A stretch of DNA of 64,000 nt from Mauremys mutica (GCF_020497125.1 NC_059080.1:49975563-50039562); one strand, 5' to 3'; positions 12,139 to 25,006 are shown, counted from the first letter of the stretch. Made by a program: numbers and translations. The notes: generated from the sequence alone by a model not told the origin.

Positions 12139-12260
12139 TAGGATTGCCAATTTTGGTTGGCTGTGTTCCTGGAGATTTAATCACATGACAGAATCTTTCA
12201 TTAAAAATTCATCTTTAATTCCTGGAGACTCCAGGCCAATCCTGGAGGCTTGGCAACCAT
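12139..12260. mobile_element. Short TIR element (MITE), family also at 61755
   Basis: Inverted ends near GGATTGCCAA (12141-12150) and TTGGCAACC (12250-12258), with internal inverted CCTGGAG text. A second copy in the opposite orientation lies at 61755-61937. Non-coding. Confidence 0.6.
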
Positions 12261-13952
12261 AAGTTAGTTACTGTTCCCATAGTGCATGCATCTTGGACCT
12301 TAATCCTGTTTCCCTTTAAACTGCTGACCTGCTGCATATGGTAGGCTGAAACCCCAGTGTTTCGTGCTGTTTGCACAGTCCTTGATCAAACATCATGGCT
12401 CGAGCTTCTCCTATAGTGTGTCCAGCACTCTGCAAAGATAGCCAAGATCTCACTTGCAAAATGTTCTGTTGCTTTGTGTGCCTGCAGACCCTGAGAGAGT
12501 GCCCGGAAACTCTCCCATGCAGCTCACTGGTTCATGACAGAGGGCTGAAGTCATTCACTTTGGATCATCTCACTTTGTCCCTCCTATGCCCTCCAGAACA
12601 ACACCAGTTGTTAGCTTTTCTCCCCTTGTGAATTATCAACCTAGGGAAGTGAGGGATCAACATAAGAATCAAGCCACTTAATGGAACTGTATCTGGTAGG
12701 TGTGTCTGGGAAATAATCACCCCTGGCACTAATGACTTTAGGCCTTCATCGGTCTTTCTGAAGCTATGTGTGACTCAGCTGGCGCTTTGGCCCCTGATCA
12801 CTTCTAACCAACACTGCAAAACATCACTGAATGTTGGTGAAATGTGACCCTGGTTCATCCACAGAATAGACAGTAGCAGAACCCAGTTGCAGTGCTACAT
12901 GAGACAAGACAGGCCCATCACACCTATAGACACTGAGTAGTGTCCCATTCAATCGTACCAGACCTGGACCTGGGCTACTTCCAAAGGCAGCAGTGCACAC
13001 AGCTTCAAGCCCAGAGTGCGTCTGGATCAAGGAGCTAGCTGGTAACTCTCAGCCTTAGCATCCACATTGGCAGTGGAACAGTAGCTCTTGCCCCATATCT
13101 CACGTGCACCTGGCGCAGGCAATGGAATAAGCCACAAACATAAACGGTGCAATGGTAGCTTTACATTCTGTACCACTGCCATTATCCATCTTCTGCAGGG
13201 AAGCTCCAGGGAGCTGTACCAGGTAAAGTTGGAGAGGTGCAATACTAACTATACAGGCCAGGCAACAATTGCAAGGAGTGGGCCAGTAGGGCACAGGATG
13301 GCTAGCATGGATACTGTGCACCACTGCAACTTGCACTGCTATACGTTGTGCTGTAGTGAGGCTTTTGAGTAAACAGTGCCATCTGCACCCACCCCTAGAA
13401 TCACAATGGGCTGCACATCATTGATTTTGACCCCTCACCTTGAAGTCAGGTTTCATCCTTAGGCCGATCTTGGGGTTGGTTTATTGCTTGAGGTCATCCG
13501 ATAAATGTTTGCATGGACAACCTTTGCCAACTGGTTTGAGCCTTTCCTCCTATTTGGCATTTGGAAAGTTCTATTTTGGTTTTGTTTGTTCTTATTCTGT
13601 AACTTGCAGGTCCCAACCCTGCAGGCCTGACTGAACAGGAGACTTTCTGATCTCTGGTTCCCTCCATCCATGTAAATAAGAGGTGGAGTCACTGCTTGTT
13701 AGGGAGGTCACCGCTAAGCTATGCTGTAGTTAGGGAAATTTGGGCTTTGAGCTGAGCTCTTCTTTTTTAAGGTTCATCTGGAAAATCCTTGGGACAAAAA
13801 GTTGGTTGAGGGGGTCTGAACATAGGAGGAGCAAGAGAGAGACACACCAGTGCATTATAGGAAGAAGGGGTGTCCTCTGTGTGTGTTAAAACTAGAAGGA
13901 GCAATTGGCATGTCTCCAGAAGGGACTCCAGCTCCTCTGCTGCCTCCAGGAC

Positions 13953-14341
13953 TGGAGCTGGGTGGTTTTCCTATCCCATAATGGGACAAAAAGTCAAAGT
14001 CTAGAAAATTTTCACAAACAAAATCCAAAATAATTTTTGTTTGGGTCAATCTAAATGTTTCATTTTCAATTCAACCATTTTAATTTATTTTACTTATTTT
14101 TTTAATTATAATTCACTTAAATTTCTAAACCAAAAGTTTAGTTGAACCAGAGACCCAGAATTTTTTTATTTAGAAAAGTGCCAGAACAAAACATTACAAT
14201 TTCTAAACTTTCTCAAAAAAAATTTGATTAGGAAAAAAAAAAATCATGAACACCAACCCTTTCCCATGAACTTTCCAGTTTCAACAAACCTGCATTTTCT
14301 GATGAAAAAATGTATAGTTGAAAATTTCCTGACCAGCTCTA
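13953..14341. mobile_element. AT-rich TIR element
   Basis: GGAGCTGGGTGGTTTTCC at the left and GAAAATTTCCTGACCAGCTC at the right are imperfect inverted ends. The interior is very AT-rich with runs of A and T and has no coding frame. It is probably a non-autonomous DNA transposon; superfamily not determined. Confidence 0.5.
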
Positions 14342-14805
14342 CACAGGACATGGTGTCTCATCAGCATCAGCACCCGCACCCTTGGTTAGGGGGACAGGGA
14401 CTAGCTGCTCAACAGCCAGACAGCTGTAGGGCAAAATTTTCCTAAGCATGACACCTGATTCCTGCTGTGGCTGCCTGGCTTCTCCTGGCATTGTAGGCAG
14501 CCTGCCTGAGGTTCTGACGCTGCTTTGGTGACCCCTACAGGAATGAGTGGTAAAGAGTCTAGATGTTGTTGCTCCTCACAAATCCTTTATGTGGAAGAGT
14601 TTTTGTGTCTACATTAATACAGTAGCCATGCATGGGGCAGGTAACTGGACTAGGACAGTAAACTTAATTCTGACTTTATTTTCTCCGTGGGGCAGAGAAT
14701 ATGTTGTACCTTCTCTAGAACCTCAAATTCTGGTGCTGGGATGAATGTCTATTGTGAGTAGTCTTGCTAGGGCTGTTTCTCAACTAAGAGCTCATGATTC
14801 TCATC

Positions 14806-14882
14806 CTCCTTGTAAAGCGCTTTGAGATCCAGGGATGAGATGTGCTGTACAAGAGCTAACGTAGTATTTATTTTAATTATTA
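14806..14882 (+). mobile_element. MIR/CORE-SINE-like fragment
   Basis: GTAAAGCGCTTTGAGATCC (14813-14831) followed by an ATTATTA-rich end is the typical 3' part of MIR-type SINEs. Only the tail is present. A second MIR-like piece is at 56280-56395. Confidence 0.6.
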
Positions 14883-15699
14883 CCACCAATCAGGATTACT
14901 GCCGGCCAAGACTGAGGCCCTCTTCTCCTTTTCCTTCATATTTCCACTGCCTTTGACATAGTCACTCTCTCCCTGGTGGGGCTTTCATGGCTCTACTTTG
15001 TGCTTGGGTCTCCTCCTCTGACTCTGATTTCTCCTCCAGCATTTCCCCCTTAGGTGGCTCTTCCTCTGGGTCCTCCAGGCTCTGTCCTTGGTCCCTTTAT
15101 TGTCTCCCTCTCTGGTAGGATTCCATCTTCCAACATACAGAAATACCTTTACACCAAACCATTAAGCTGTGAGGGATCTGAGGAAGGGGCCAGCTCTGCT
15201 GAGTCTGTCTCATCTGGCGCTCGGACAGCACTCAATAAATACTAATAGCAAAGGGTGACTTCAGAGCCTTCTCTGTTACAGCAGCAGGGTTCAGCTGTCT
15301 GCATCTGGGACCAATGGAGGACTGGACAAACCCGTATAAGCACACGAGCAGCAGAACAGAGATCCTGCGGCCATGTATCTAGTGCTCATCACTGACAACT
15401 TTTTGATTGTGATCAACAAAATAGTCATGTTTGATTGTGGCTACAACTATTGTTACTACAGACAAACTATTCTTTACAAATGCCACGCTAGAAGATTATT
15501 ACACTGATAGAAAAGGCAAAAGCCTTTTCTGCTTCAGCCTTGAGGCTGATGAGCACAGTGACTCTTACCACTCTCAGTTAGCCAAGTGTGTTTGACACAA
15601 GACTTGGACATACAGCAGAGGTTTCATTTCACAAGACTATTAGTGGGAGCACAAATGGTACAATAAAGACAGAATAAGTTCAAAATGTCAGAAGTGTCA

Positions 15700-17186
15700 A
15701 AAAGGGCTTAGGGAGGCATCCCACGTTTTACCCATTCCTCAGTCTCGGGGGCAACAGTGTGGAGTCTGCAAAGCCCTCTTGTTAGAGCAGCGTGAGATGA
15801 GCAGCCATCCAGTAGGTGTGCAGAATCCTCAACAAAGAGGGTTGTTTCTGAGTCTAAGTGTGGTCATTTTCCACAACCTCATCTGGAATGGCTGCATTTG
15901 CACCAGAGATAGCATGGCAGCTTGAAGCCAGGCAGTCTCCCCTCAGGCTGAGTGATGGAGGAGTTTCTTACAGAAGGAGCAGCTTGTCCCCATTCTGCTT
16001 GCCACAATGCAGCAGCATCCGCTGTGGAGCTAGTTGGTAACATAGTCCAGGTTGATTTTCTGCTGATGAGTTGGCGGTAAGGCGCCTCCCATATAGCTTT
16101 GAAAAGTGGCAGCAGTAGCATCACCTGGATCTTGTCCAGGAGATTCTTTGCTGCAATCTGACTCCTGACGTTAGGAGCTGGGATATACCACAGAACTGGT
16201 AGCCACTCAGTGTTCATTGGTCTCAAAGACCCTGTTATTATTTTCATCATATGTTTCAGTCATATAACAAATAGGTTTGTGTGGGTAGAATTGAATCACA
16301 CAGGAACACAGTATTATCCAACTGAGTAACAGAGAGCTAGTGCTGAGCTATGCAATGTTTGCACATTAACTCTCTATGTTGAGCCCACAAGCAATTTAGG
16401 AGGCCATTTCTGCTCTTATTCTTCTGAGCTGTTTTGATGAGGTGATCCTTGTAGGTAAAGGTGTGAGCTAGAGTTACTCCTAGATCAGGGTGGGCAAACT
16501 ACGGCCCATGGGCCGGATCCGGCCTGTCAGGGCTTTGGATCTGGCCTGCAGGATTGCCATCCCCATGGTGCCGGAGGGCTAAGGCAGGCTTCCTGCCTGG
16601 CCCCACACCGCTCCCGGAAGCAGCTGGCACCATGTCCCTGCGGCCTCTGGGGGAGGTGGGTGGGCAGAGGGCTCCACGCACTGCCCTCAGCTGCAGGCAC
16701 CCCGCCCACCCCAGATCCTATTGGCCGGGCATGGTCTCCACTTTGTACAAGCACCACTAATGGCTGACATGTCTTGGTTCCTGTTGTCCTCAATCTTTTT
16801 GAAGTCTCTGTCTCTTGAAGCTAGGCAAATGTCAATTGTATACTTAAATGGCCTTGAAATTGACAGAAGCAAGTTATTTGTAAATATGCTGAAAAAAGTT
16901 GGAGGAGTACATCCCCGAGAGGAGTCCATTCCTCTGGATCCTCCATGTGCACAATTTTTGTCTAGCATCGCTTGGAACTGTCTGTTTCAAAGCATCATTT
17001 CTGTAGCCATAACAACCATCAAGGTAATATCTTTGACATCTTAACCAGCAGGCCAGTGTGCCAGACAGTATTATATGCTACTGTCTTCTCCATCTGTTGG
17101 AAACCATTTTCTATATAATTGGTAAGAGTGAGAACTTGGTCACAAGTGCTCCTATTAGGCATAAAGCCTGACTGGTCTTCCAGATC
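15700..17186 (-). pseudogene. Degraded LINE reverse-transcriptase remnant
   Basis: On the minus strand, text just before the CR1 junction reads DQSGFMPNRSTCDQVLTL, an RT motif. It is followed by a piece with YTIDICLASRDRDFKKIE (the catalytic YxDD box in mutated form) near 16790-16860. Further 3', at 16250-15879, is a C-terminal segment (SLRPMNTEWLPVLWYIPAPN). This is a jockey-type or related non-LTR RT with many stops and frameshifts. It is 5' truncated at 17186 by the CR1 insertion and interrupted by a hAT MITE at about 16485-16745. I cannot fix the clade. Confidence 0.55.
16485..16745. mobile_element. hAT-type MITE fragment
   Basis: CAGGGTGGGCAAACTACGGC near 16488-16507 is a typical hAT/Charlie-type terminus; the same end occurs inverted at about 61340-61376. 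The interior is GC-rich and non-coding. The right end is not clear. Confidence 0.5.
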
Positions 17187-17382
17187 CTAAGAACATAAGA
17201 ACGGCTGTACCGGGTCAGACCAAAGGTCCATCCAGCCCAGTATCTGTCTACAGACAGTGGCCAATGCCAGGTGCCCCAAAGGGAGTGAACCTAACAGGCA
17301 ATGATCAAGTGATCTCTCTCCTGCCATCCATCTCCATCCTCTGACAAACAGAGGCTAGGGACATCATTCTTACCCATCCTGG

Positions 17383-17961
17383 CTAACAGCCATTTATGGA
17401 CTTAGCCACCATGAATTTATCCAGTCCCCTTTTAAACATTGTTATAGTCCTAGCCTTCACAACCTCCTCAGGTAAGGAGTTCCACAAGTTGACTGTGCAC
17501 TGCGTGAAGAACTTCCTTTTATTTGTTTTAAACCTGCTGCCTATTAATTTCATTTGGTGACCCCTAGTTCTTGTATTATGGGAATAAGTAAATAACTTTT
17601 CCTTATCCACTTTCTCAGCATCACTCATGATTTTATATACCTCTATCATATCCCCCCTGAGTCTTCTCTTTTCCAAGCTGAAAAGTCCTAGCCTCTTTAA
17701 TCTTTCCTCGTATGGGACCCTCTCCAAACCCCTAATCATTTTAGTTGCCCTTTTCTGAACCTTTTCTAGTGCTAGCATATCTTTTTTGAGGTGAGGAGAC
17801 CACATCTGTACACAGTATTCGAGATGTGGGCATACCATGGATTTATATAAGGACAATAATATAGTCTCAGTCTTATTTTCTATCCCCTTTTTAATGATTC
17901 CTAACATCCTGTTTGCTTTTTTGACCGCCTCTGCACACTGCGTGGACATCTTCAGAGAACT
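17383..17961 (-). pseudogene. Outer CR1 ORF2, C-terminal part
   Basis: The frame encodes the region after the RT palm, including KANRMLGIIKKGIENK and LEYCVQMWSPHLKKD, then the conserved C-terminal block ending in MFKRGLDKFM. This is the CR1 thumb and C-terminal region. It continues, without the inserted element, from the RT palm at 22579-23197. The piece itself is open for about 200 codons, so this outer copy is not very old. Confidence 0.8.
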
Positions 17962-18071
17962 GAATAGTCCTGGACAGATATCAGGATCAGCTCCAGCGGG
18001 CACAATGTTCTGAAGATTCAGAGCAGGCTACGCAGCAGGGACAGAAGGCCAGCAAGGATAATTGGCGGCAT

Positions 18072-18803
18072 GTGACTTCCAGAAGGGGAAAGGGTACCAG
18101 AAACATCCATGTACCAGAAACACAGATGCAGGTGAGCAACCGTTTTCATGTTCTCTCCGCAGGTACTAGTGCAGAGAGTGGAGTGGATGATACACCTGAG
18201 GGAACAGAGCAGAATGAGACTCCACTGATTGGAAGGCATGAGATGCACCGTCCTAGGGATGGGGGTTCCACGACCACCACTCCCAAGAGGAGGAGAAGGG
18301 TGGTGGTGGTCGGGGCCTGTCTCCTCAGGGGGACTGAGTCATCTATCTGCCGCCCTGACCGGGAAAACCGAGAGGTGTGCTGCTTGCCAGGGGCTAGGAT
18401 TCATGATGTGACTGAAAGACTGCTGAGACTCATCAAGCCCTCGGATCGCTACCCCTTCCTGCTTCTCCACGTGGGCACCAATGATACTGCAAAGAATGAC
18501 CTTGAGCGTATCACTGCAGACTACGTGGCTCTGGGAAGAAGGATAAAGGAGTTTGAGGCGCAAGTGGTGTTCTCATCTATCCTTCCTGTGGCAGGAAAAG
18601 GCCAGGGTAGAGACCATCGAATCGTGGAAATCAACGAATGGCTACGCAGATGGTGTTGGAGAGAAGGGTTTGGATTCTTTGACCATGGGATGGTCTTCCA
18701 AGAAGAAGGATTGCTAGGCAGAGACGGGCTCCACCTCATGAAGAGAGGGAAGAGCATCTTTGCAAGCAGGCTGGCTAACCTAGTGAGGAGGGCTTTAAAC
18801 TAG
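18072..18803 (+). pseudogene. Inner CR1 ORF1 with SGNH/esterase-like domain
   Basis: The frame is open for 243 codons. From about residue 75 it matches the esterase-like domain of CR1 ORF1: a strand VVVV, then the nucleophile elbow, then HVGTNDTA (block with Gly and Asn of the oxyanion hole) near residue 135 and RDGLHL (catalytic Asp and His) near residue 220. The elbow, normally GDS in CR1, reads GAC here (nucleotides about 18313-18321), so the catalytic Ser and its neighbour Asp are replaced. In CR1 this protein is thought to help membrane or RNA handling. The N-terminal zinc-finger part is missing, so this copy is 5' truncated. Confidence 0.7.
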
Positions 18804-18949
18804 GTTCACCGGGGGAAGGAGACCAAAGCCCCGAGGTAAGTGGGGAAGTGGGATTCCGGGAGGAAGCACAAGCAGGAGACTGCAAGAGGGGAGGACTCCT
18901 GTCTCAGACCGAGAAAGCGGGACAATCAGCGAGTTATCTTAAGTGCCTA

Positions 18950-21900
18950 TACACAAATGCAAGAAGCCTGGGGAACAAGCAGGGAGAACTAGAAGTCCTG
19001 GCACAGTTAAGGAATTATGATGTAATTGGAATTGTCATAGGTCTCACCCCCACTTAGAGCTGTTGGGTTCTAATATGGGGACCTGCACTGGTTTCCCTCT
19101 AAACTAAAATCCTAGTTTAGATCTAGTAAAAGCTGCCACCACCCAATCAGGTACGTGGATTGGGACACAGTCCTTCCCCAAAATCCTTGGGGATCCCAAG
19201 AGCCCCAAATCCATGGAGTTCCTACACCCAGGAGAAATAAACCATTCCCCCCTGCTTCCTCCCCCCTCCCTTTTCCTAGGAGAGACACCGGGATCTAACT
19301 ACAGAGGGATACCTCCCCCTCCTCTTTCCCTGAGAATCCACCCAAGGAAAGACCAACCAAGTCTTTAATAGAGAAGAATTTATTAAAGAATAAAAAAGAA
19401 GTCACTGTCTCTGTAACCGAGGTGGAACAATATACAGGGTCTAAACTTATCAATCTCTGGAGGGAATTCCCCCTCCCTTCTTTCTCAGTAAAAGCAATCA
19501 CAGTACAGACTTAAAGAAATTCTATAGCAAAACACAGAATTGCAAATACAGAAATAAAAGTATAAGAATACTAGTTCCTTGCTAATACTCACTAGCTTGA
19601 ATAGAAGAATTTATTGCAGAAACCTGGGAGGACTTGATTAAGATGTCTGGACTCTCTTAATTCCCAAGAGAGACTCTCTAAGAAAACAAAGAACAGGGGA
19701 AAAAAAACTTCCCTCCACAGGGATTTGAAAATATCTTGTTCCTCATTGGTCCTCTGGTCAGGTGTCCACAGGTACTGCTTGTTAACCCTTTACAGGTAGA
19801 CAAAAACCTTAACCCTTAACTAACTGTTTATGACAGGAATATCAGAGACTTGGTGGGATAACTCACATGATTGGAGTACTGACATGGATGGATATAAACT
19901 GTTCAGGAAGGATAGGCAGGGCAGAAAAGGTGGGGGAGTTGCATTGTATGTAAGAGAGCAGTATGACTGCTCAGAGCTCCAGTATGAAACTGCAGAAAAA
20001 CCTGAGAGTCTCTGGATTAACTTTAGAAGTATGAACTACAAGGGTAATGTCGTGGTGGGAGTCTGCTACAGACCACCGGACCGGGGGATGAGGTGGACGA
20101 GGCTTTCTTCCAGCAACTAACAGAAGTTGCTAGATCACAGGCCCTGGTTCTCATGGGTGACTTTAATCACCCCGATATCTGCTGGGAGAGCAATACAGCA
20201 GTGCACAGGCAATCCAGGAAGTTTCTGGAAAGTGTAGGGGACAATTTCCTGGTGCAAGTGCTGGAGGAACCAACTAGGGGAAAAGCTCTTCTTGACCTGC
20301 TGCTCACAAACAGGGAAGAAATAGTAGAGGAAGCAATAGTGGATGGGAACCAGGGAGGCAGTGACCATGAGATGGTAGAGTTCAGGATCTTGACACAAGG
20401 AAGAAAGGAGAGCAGTAGAACAGAGACCCTGGACTTCAGAAAAGCAGACTTCGACTCCCTCAGGGAACTGATGGGCAAGGTCCCCTGGGAGAATAACATG
20501 ACGGGGAAAGGAGTCGAGGGAAGCTGGCTGTATTTTAAAGAAACCTTATTGAGGTTGCAGGAACAAACCATCCCGGTGTGTAGGAAGAATAGTAAATATG
20601 GCAGGCGACCAGCTTGGCTCAACAGTGAAATCCTTGCTCGTCTTAAACACAAAAAAACAGCTTATAAGAAGTGGAAGATTGGACAAATAACCAGGGAGGA
20701 GTATAAAAGTATTGCTCAGGCATGCAGGAGTGAAATTAGGAAGGCCAAATCACACTTGGAGTTGCAGCTAGCCGGAGATGTTAGGAGTAACAAGAAGGGT
20801 TTCTTCAGGTATGTTAGCAACAAGAAGAAAGTCCAAGGAAAGTGTGGGCCCCTTGCTGAATGAGGGAGGAAACCTAGTGACAGAGGATGTGGAGAAAGCT
20901 AGTGTACTCAATGCTTTTTTTGCCTCTGTCTTCACAGACAAGGTCAGTTCCCAGACAGCTGCACTCTGCAGCACGGTATGGGGAGAAGGTGACCAGCTCT
21001 CTGTGGAGAAAGAAGTAGTTCGGGACTATTTAGAAAATCTGGATGATTACAAGTCCATGGGGCCGGATGCACTGCATCCGAGGGTGCTAAAGGAGTTGGC
21101 CGATGAGATTGCAGAGCCATTGGCCATTATCTTTGAAAACTCATGGCGATCGGGGGAGGTCCCGGACAACTGGAAAAAGGCTACTGTAGTGCCCATCTTT
21201 AAAAAAGGGAAGAAGGAAGATCCAGGGAACTACAGGCCAGTCAGTCTCACCTCAGTTCCTGGAAAAATCATGGAACAGGTCCTCAAGGAATCAATTCTGA
21301 ACCACTTAAAGGAGGGGAAAGTGATCAGGAACAGTCAGCATGGATTCACCAAGGGCAAGTCATGCCTGACTAACCTAATTGCCTTCTATGATGAGATAAC
21401 CGGCTCTGTGGATGAGGGGAAAACAGTGGATGTGCTATTTCTGGACTTTAGCAAAGCTTTTGATACAGTCTCCCACAGTATTCTTGCCAGCAAGTTAAAG
21501 AAGTCTGGGCTGGATGAATGGACGGTAAGGTGGATAGAAAACTGGCTAGATGGTCGGGCTCAACGGGTAGTGATCAATGGTTCCATGTCTAGTTGGCAGC
21601 CGGTATCAAGTGGAGTGCCCCAAGGATTGGTGCTGGGGCCGGTTTTATTCAATATCTTCATTAACGATCTGGAGGATGGTGTGGACTGCACCCTTAGCAA
21701 GTTTGCAGATGACACTAAACTGGGAGGAGTGGTTGATACACTGGAGGGTAGGGATAGAATACAGAGGGACCTAGACAAATTAGAGGATTGGGCCAAAAGA
21801 AATCTGATGAGGTTCAACAAGGACAAGTGCAGAGTCCTGCACTTAGGACGGAAGAATCCCATGCACTGCTACAGACTAGGGACCGAATGGCTGGGCAGCA

Positions 21901-22502
21901 GTTCTGCAGAAAAGGACCTAGGGGTTACGGTGGACGAAAAGCTGAATATGAGTCAGTGTGCCCTTGTTGCCAAGAAGGCTAATGGCATTTTGGGTTGTAT
22001 AAGTAGGGGCATTTCCAGCAGATCGAGGGATGTGATCATTCCCCTCTACTCAGCACTGGTGAGGCCTCATTTGGAGTACTGTGTCCAGTTTTGGGCCCCA
22101 CACTACAAGAAGGATGCGGATAAATTGGAGAGAGTCCAGCGGAGGGCAACAAAAATGATTAGGGGGCTGGAACACATGACTTATGAGGAGAGGCTTAGGG
22201 AACTGGGATTGTTTAGTCTGCAGAAGAGAAGAATGAGGGGGGATTTGATAGCTGCTTTCAACTACCTGAAAGGGGGTTCCAAAGAGGATGGATCTAGACT
22301 GTTTTCAGTGGTAGAAGATGACAGAACAAGGAGTAATGGTCTCAAGTTGCAGAGGGGGAGGTTTAGGTTGGACATTAGGAAAAACTTTTTCACTAGTAGG
22401 GTGGTGAAGAACTGGAATGGGTTACCTAGGGAGGTGGTGGAATCTCCTTCCTTAGAGGTTTTTAAGGTCAGGCTTGACAAAGCCCTGGCTGGGATGATTT
22501 AG
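18950..22502 (+). pseudogene. Inner CR1 ORF2 (AP endonuclease and RT), interrupted
   Basis: The endonuclease begins with LKCLYTNARSLGNKQGELEV near 18940, is cut by the solo LTR within its VIGI/SETWW motif, and resumes at 19841 with ISETWWDNSHDW. GDFNHPDICW and GSDHEMV follow in a second frame (20093-20863). The RT, in a third frame (20778-22502), has [11 protein letters not shown] (motif A), [16 protein letters not shown] (motif B) and FADDTKL (catalytic Asp pair, near residue 310). Two frameshifts (near 20095 and 20800) and the LTR inactivate it. The last 574 codons are uninterrupted, so decay is moderate. Confidence 0.85.
19033..19835 (-). mobile_element. Solo gypsy LTR
   Basis: The 803-bp unit begins TG and ends CA (TGTCATAGG ... 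GTTTATGACA) and is flanked by GGAAT at 19028-19032 and 19836-19840. Reading on the minus strand, its text matches the 5' LTR of the gypsy element at 62066-62893 in the same order. Removing it with one GGAAT restores the endonuclease frame of the CR1. A solo LTR arises by recombination between the two LTRs of a full element. Orientation is minus. Confidence 0.93.
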
Positions 22503-22578
22503 TTGGGTTTGGTCCTGCTTTAAGCAGGGGGTTGGACTAGATGACCTCCTGAGTTCCCTTCCAACCCTGAGATTCTAT

Positions 22579-24700
22579 GAACTATCCACGATGACTCCAA
22601 GATCTTTTTCCTGACTCGTTGTAGCTAAATTAGCCCCCCATCATGTTGTATGTATAGTTGGGGTTATTTTTTCCCAATGTGCATTACTTTACATTTATCC
22701 ACATTAAATTTCATTTGCCATTTTGTTGCCCGATCATCTAGTTTTGAGAGATCTTTTTGAAGTTCTTCACAATCTGCTTTGGTCTTAACTATCTTGAGCA
22801 GTTTAGTATCATCTGCAAGCTTTGCCACCTCACTGTTTACCCCTTTCTCCAGATCATTTATGAATAAATTGAATAGGACTGGTCCTAGGACTGACCCTTG
22901 GGGAACACCACTAGTTACTTCTCTCTATTCTGAGAATTTACCATTAATTCCTACCCTTTGTTCCCAGTCCTTTAACCAGTTCTCAATCCATGAAAGGACC
23001 TTCCCTTTTATCCCATAACAGCTTAATTTACGTAAGAGCCTTTGGTGAGGGACCTTGTCAAAGGCTTTCTGGAAATCTAAGTACACTATGTCCACCGGAT
23101 CCCCCTTGTCCACATGTTTGTTGACCCCTTCAAAGAACTCTAACAGATTAGTAAGACACGATTTCCCTTTACAGAAACCATGTTGACTATTGCTCAACAG
23201 TTTGTTTTTCTATTTGTCTGACAATTTTATTCTTAACTATTGTTTCAACTAATTTGCCCGGTACTGACGTTAGACTTACCGGTCTGTAATTGCCGGGATC
23301 ACCCCTAGAGCCCTTTTTAAATATTGGCGTTACATTAGCTAACTTCCAGTCATTGGGTACCGAAGCCGATTTAAAGGACAGGTTACAAACCTTAGTTAAT
23401 AGTTCCGCAACTTCACATTTGAGTTCTTTCAGAATACTTGGGTGAATGCCATCTAGTCCCGGTGACTTGTTAATGTTGAGTTTATCAATTAATTCCAAAC
23501 CTCCTCTAGTGACACTTCAATCTGTGACAGTTCCTCAGATTTGTCACCTACAAAAGCCAGCTCAGGTTTGGGAATCTCCCTAACGTCCTCAGCCGTGAAG
23601 ACTGAAGCAAAGAATCCATTTAGTTTCTCTGCAATGACTTTATCGTCTTTAAGCGCTCCTTTTGTATTTCGATCGTCAAGGGGCCCCACTGGTTGTTTAG
23701 CAGGCTTCCTGCTTCTGATGTACTTAAAAAACATTTTATTACCTTTAGAGTTTTTGGCTAGCCTTTCTTCAAACTCCTCTTTGGCTTTTCTTATTACACT
23801 CTTGCACTTAAGTTGGCAGTGTTTGTGCTCCTTTCTATTTGCCTCACTAGGATTTGACTTCCACTTTTTAAAGGAAGTCTTTATCTCTCACTGCTTCTTT
23901 TACATGGTTGTTAAGCCACGGTGGCTCTTTTTTAGTTCTTTTACTGTTTTTCTTAATTTGGGGTATACATTGAAGTTGGGCCTCTATTATGGTGTCTTTA
24001 AAAAGGGCCCATGCAACTTGCAGGGATTTCACTTTAGTCACTGTACCTTTTAACTTTTGTCTGTCTAACCCCCTCATTTTTGTATAGTTCCCCCTTTTGA
24101 AATTAAAGGCCACAGTGTTGGGCAGTTGAGATGTTCTTCCCACCACAGGGATGTTGAATGCTATTGTATTATGGTCACTATTTCCAAGCGGTCCTGCTAT
24201 AGTTACCTCTTGGACCAGCTCCTGCGCTCCACTCAGGATTAAATCTAGAGTTGCCTCTCCCCTTGTGGGTTCCCGTACCAGCTGCTCCATGAAGCAGTCA
24301 TTTAAAGTATCGAGAACTTTTATCTCTGCATTTCGTCCTGAAGTGAAATGTTCCCAGTCAATATGGGGATAATTGAAATCCCCCACTATTATTGGGTTCT
24401 TAATTTTGATAGCCCCTCTAATTTCCCTTAGCATTTCATCATCACTATTACTGTCCTGGTCAGGTGGTCGATAATAGATCCCTAATGTTATATTTTTACT
24501 AGAGCATGACATTTCTATCCATATAGATTCTATGGAACATGTGGATTCGCTTAAGATTTTTACTTCATTTGAATCTACACTTTCTTTCATATTTAGTGCC
24601 ACTCCTCCCCCTGCATGACCTGTTCTGTCCTTCTGATATATTTTGTACTCCGGAATGATTGTGTCCATTGATTGCTCTCAGTCCACCAGGTTTCTGTGAT
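22579..24700 (-). pseudogene. Outer CR1 ORF2, N-terminal part
   Basis: The endonuclease occupies 24700-23868, with ITETWW just upstream, then IYYRPPDQ, GDFNYPHIDW and GNSDHNTI. The linker and RT fingers lie at 23734-23187 ([36 protein letters not shown]) and motif A at 23197-22925 (YLDFQKAFDKVPH). LADDTKL, the catalytic box with Phe changed to Leu, lies near 22800. Frameshifts separate the pieces. It continues at 17961. Confidence 0.8.
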
Positions 24701-25006
24701 GCCTATTATATCAATATCCTCCTTTATCACAAGGCACTCTAGTTCACCCATCTTATTATTTAGACTTCTGGCATTTTGTGTACAAGCACTTTAAAAACTT
24801 GCCCCTGTTTATTAGCCTGCCTTTTTCTGATGTGCTAGATTCTTTTTTATGTGACTATTTATCATCTGATCCGACCCTTACATTATAGTCTTCAGTCCTC
24901 TGCTCCTGACTATAACCTGGAGATTCTCTATCATCAGACTCTCCCCTAAGAAAAGTCTGTGTCCGATCCACATGCTCCTCTGCAGCAGTCAGCTTTCCCC
25001 CATCTC

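Larger units (their letters stand above)
10816..15700. other. Mostly non-coding interval
   Basis: No frame here has a recognisable domain or codon-like pattern; the short frames (up to 123 codons) look like chance. Apart from the five small repeats listed separately at 11060, 11970, 12139, 13953 and 14806, I see nothing that identifies a gene or RNA. Confidence 0.6.
17962..22578 (+). mobile_element. CR1 LINE (inner copy) nested in the outer CR1
   Basis: Flanked by GAACT on both sides (17957-17961 and 22579-22583). It ends in CR1-type tail text (GATTCTATG-like) at 22570-22578. After removing the solo LTR (19033-19835) and its duplicated GGAAT the element is about 3.8 kb. It carries ORF1 (18072-18803) and ORF2 (about 18950-22502). 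Orientation is opposite to its host CR1. Confidence 0.9.

Noticed and set aside
10816..15700. Possible neighbours of CEP19 such as NRROS or PIGX
   Set aside because: No leucine-rich-repeat or other known exon text was found in any frame of this interval or elsewhere in the window.
15879..16250. A 123-codon frame as an independent gene
   Set aside because: Its text matches the C-terminal part of a non-LTR retrotransposon and lies in line with RT motifs at 16800-17186.
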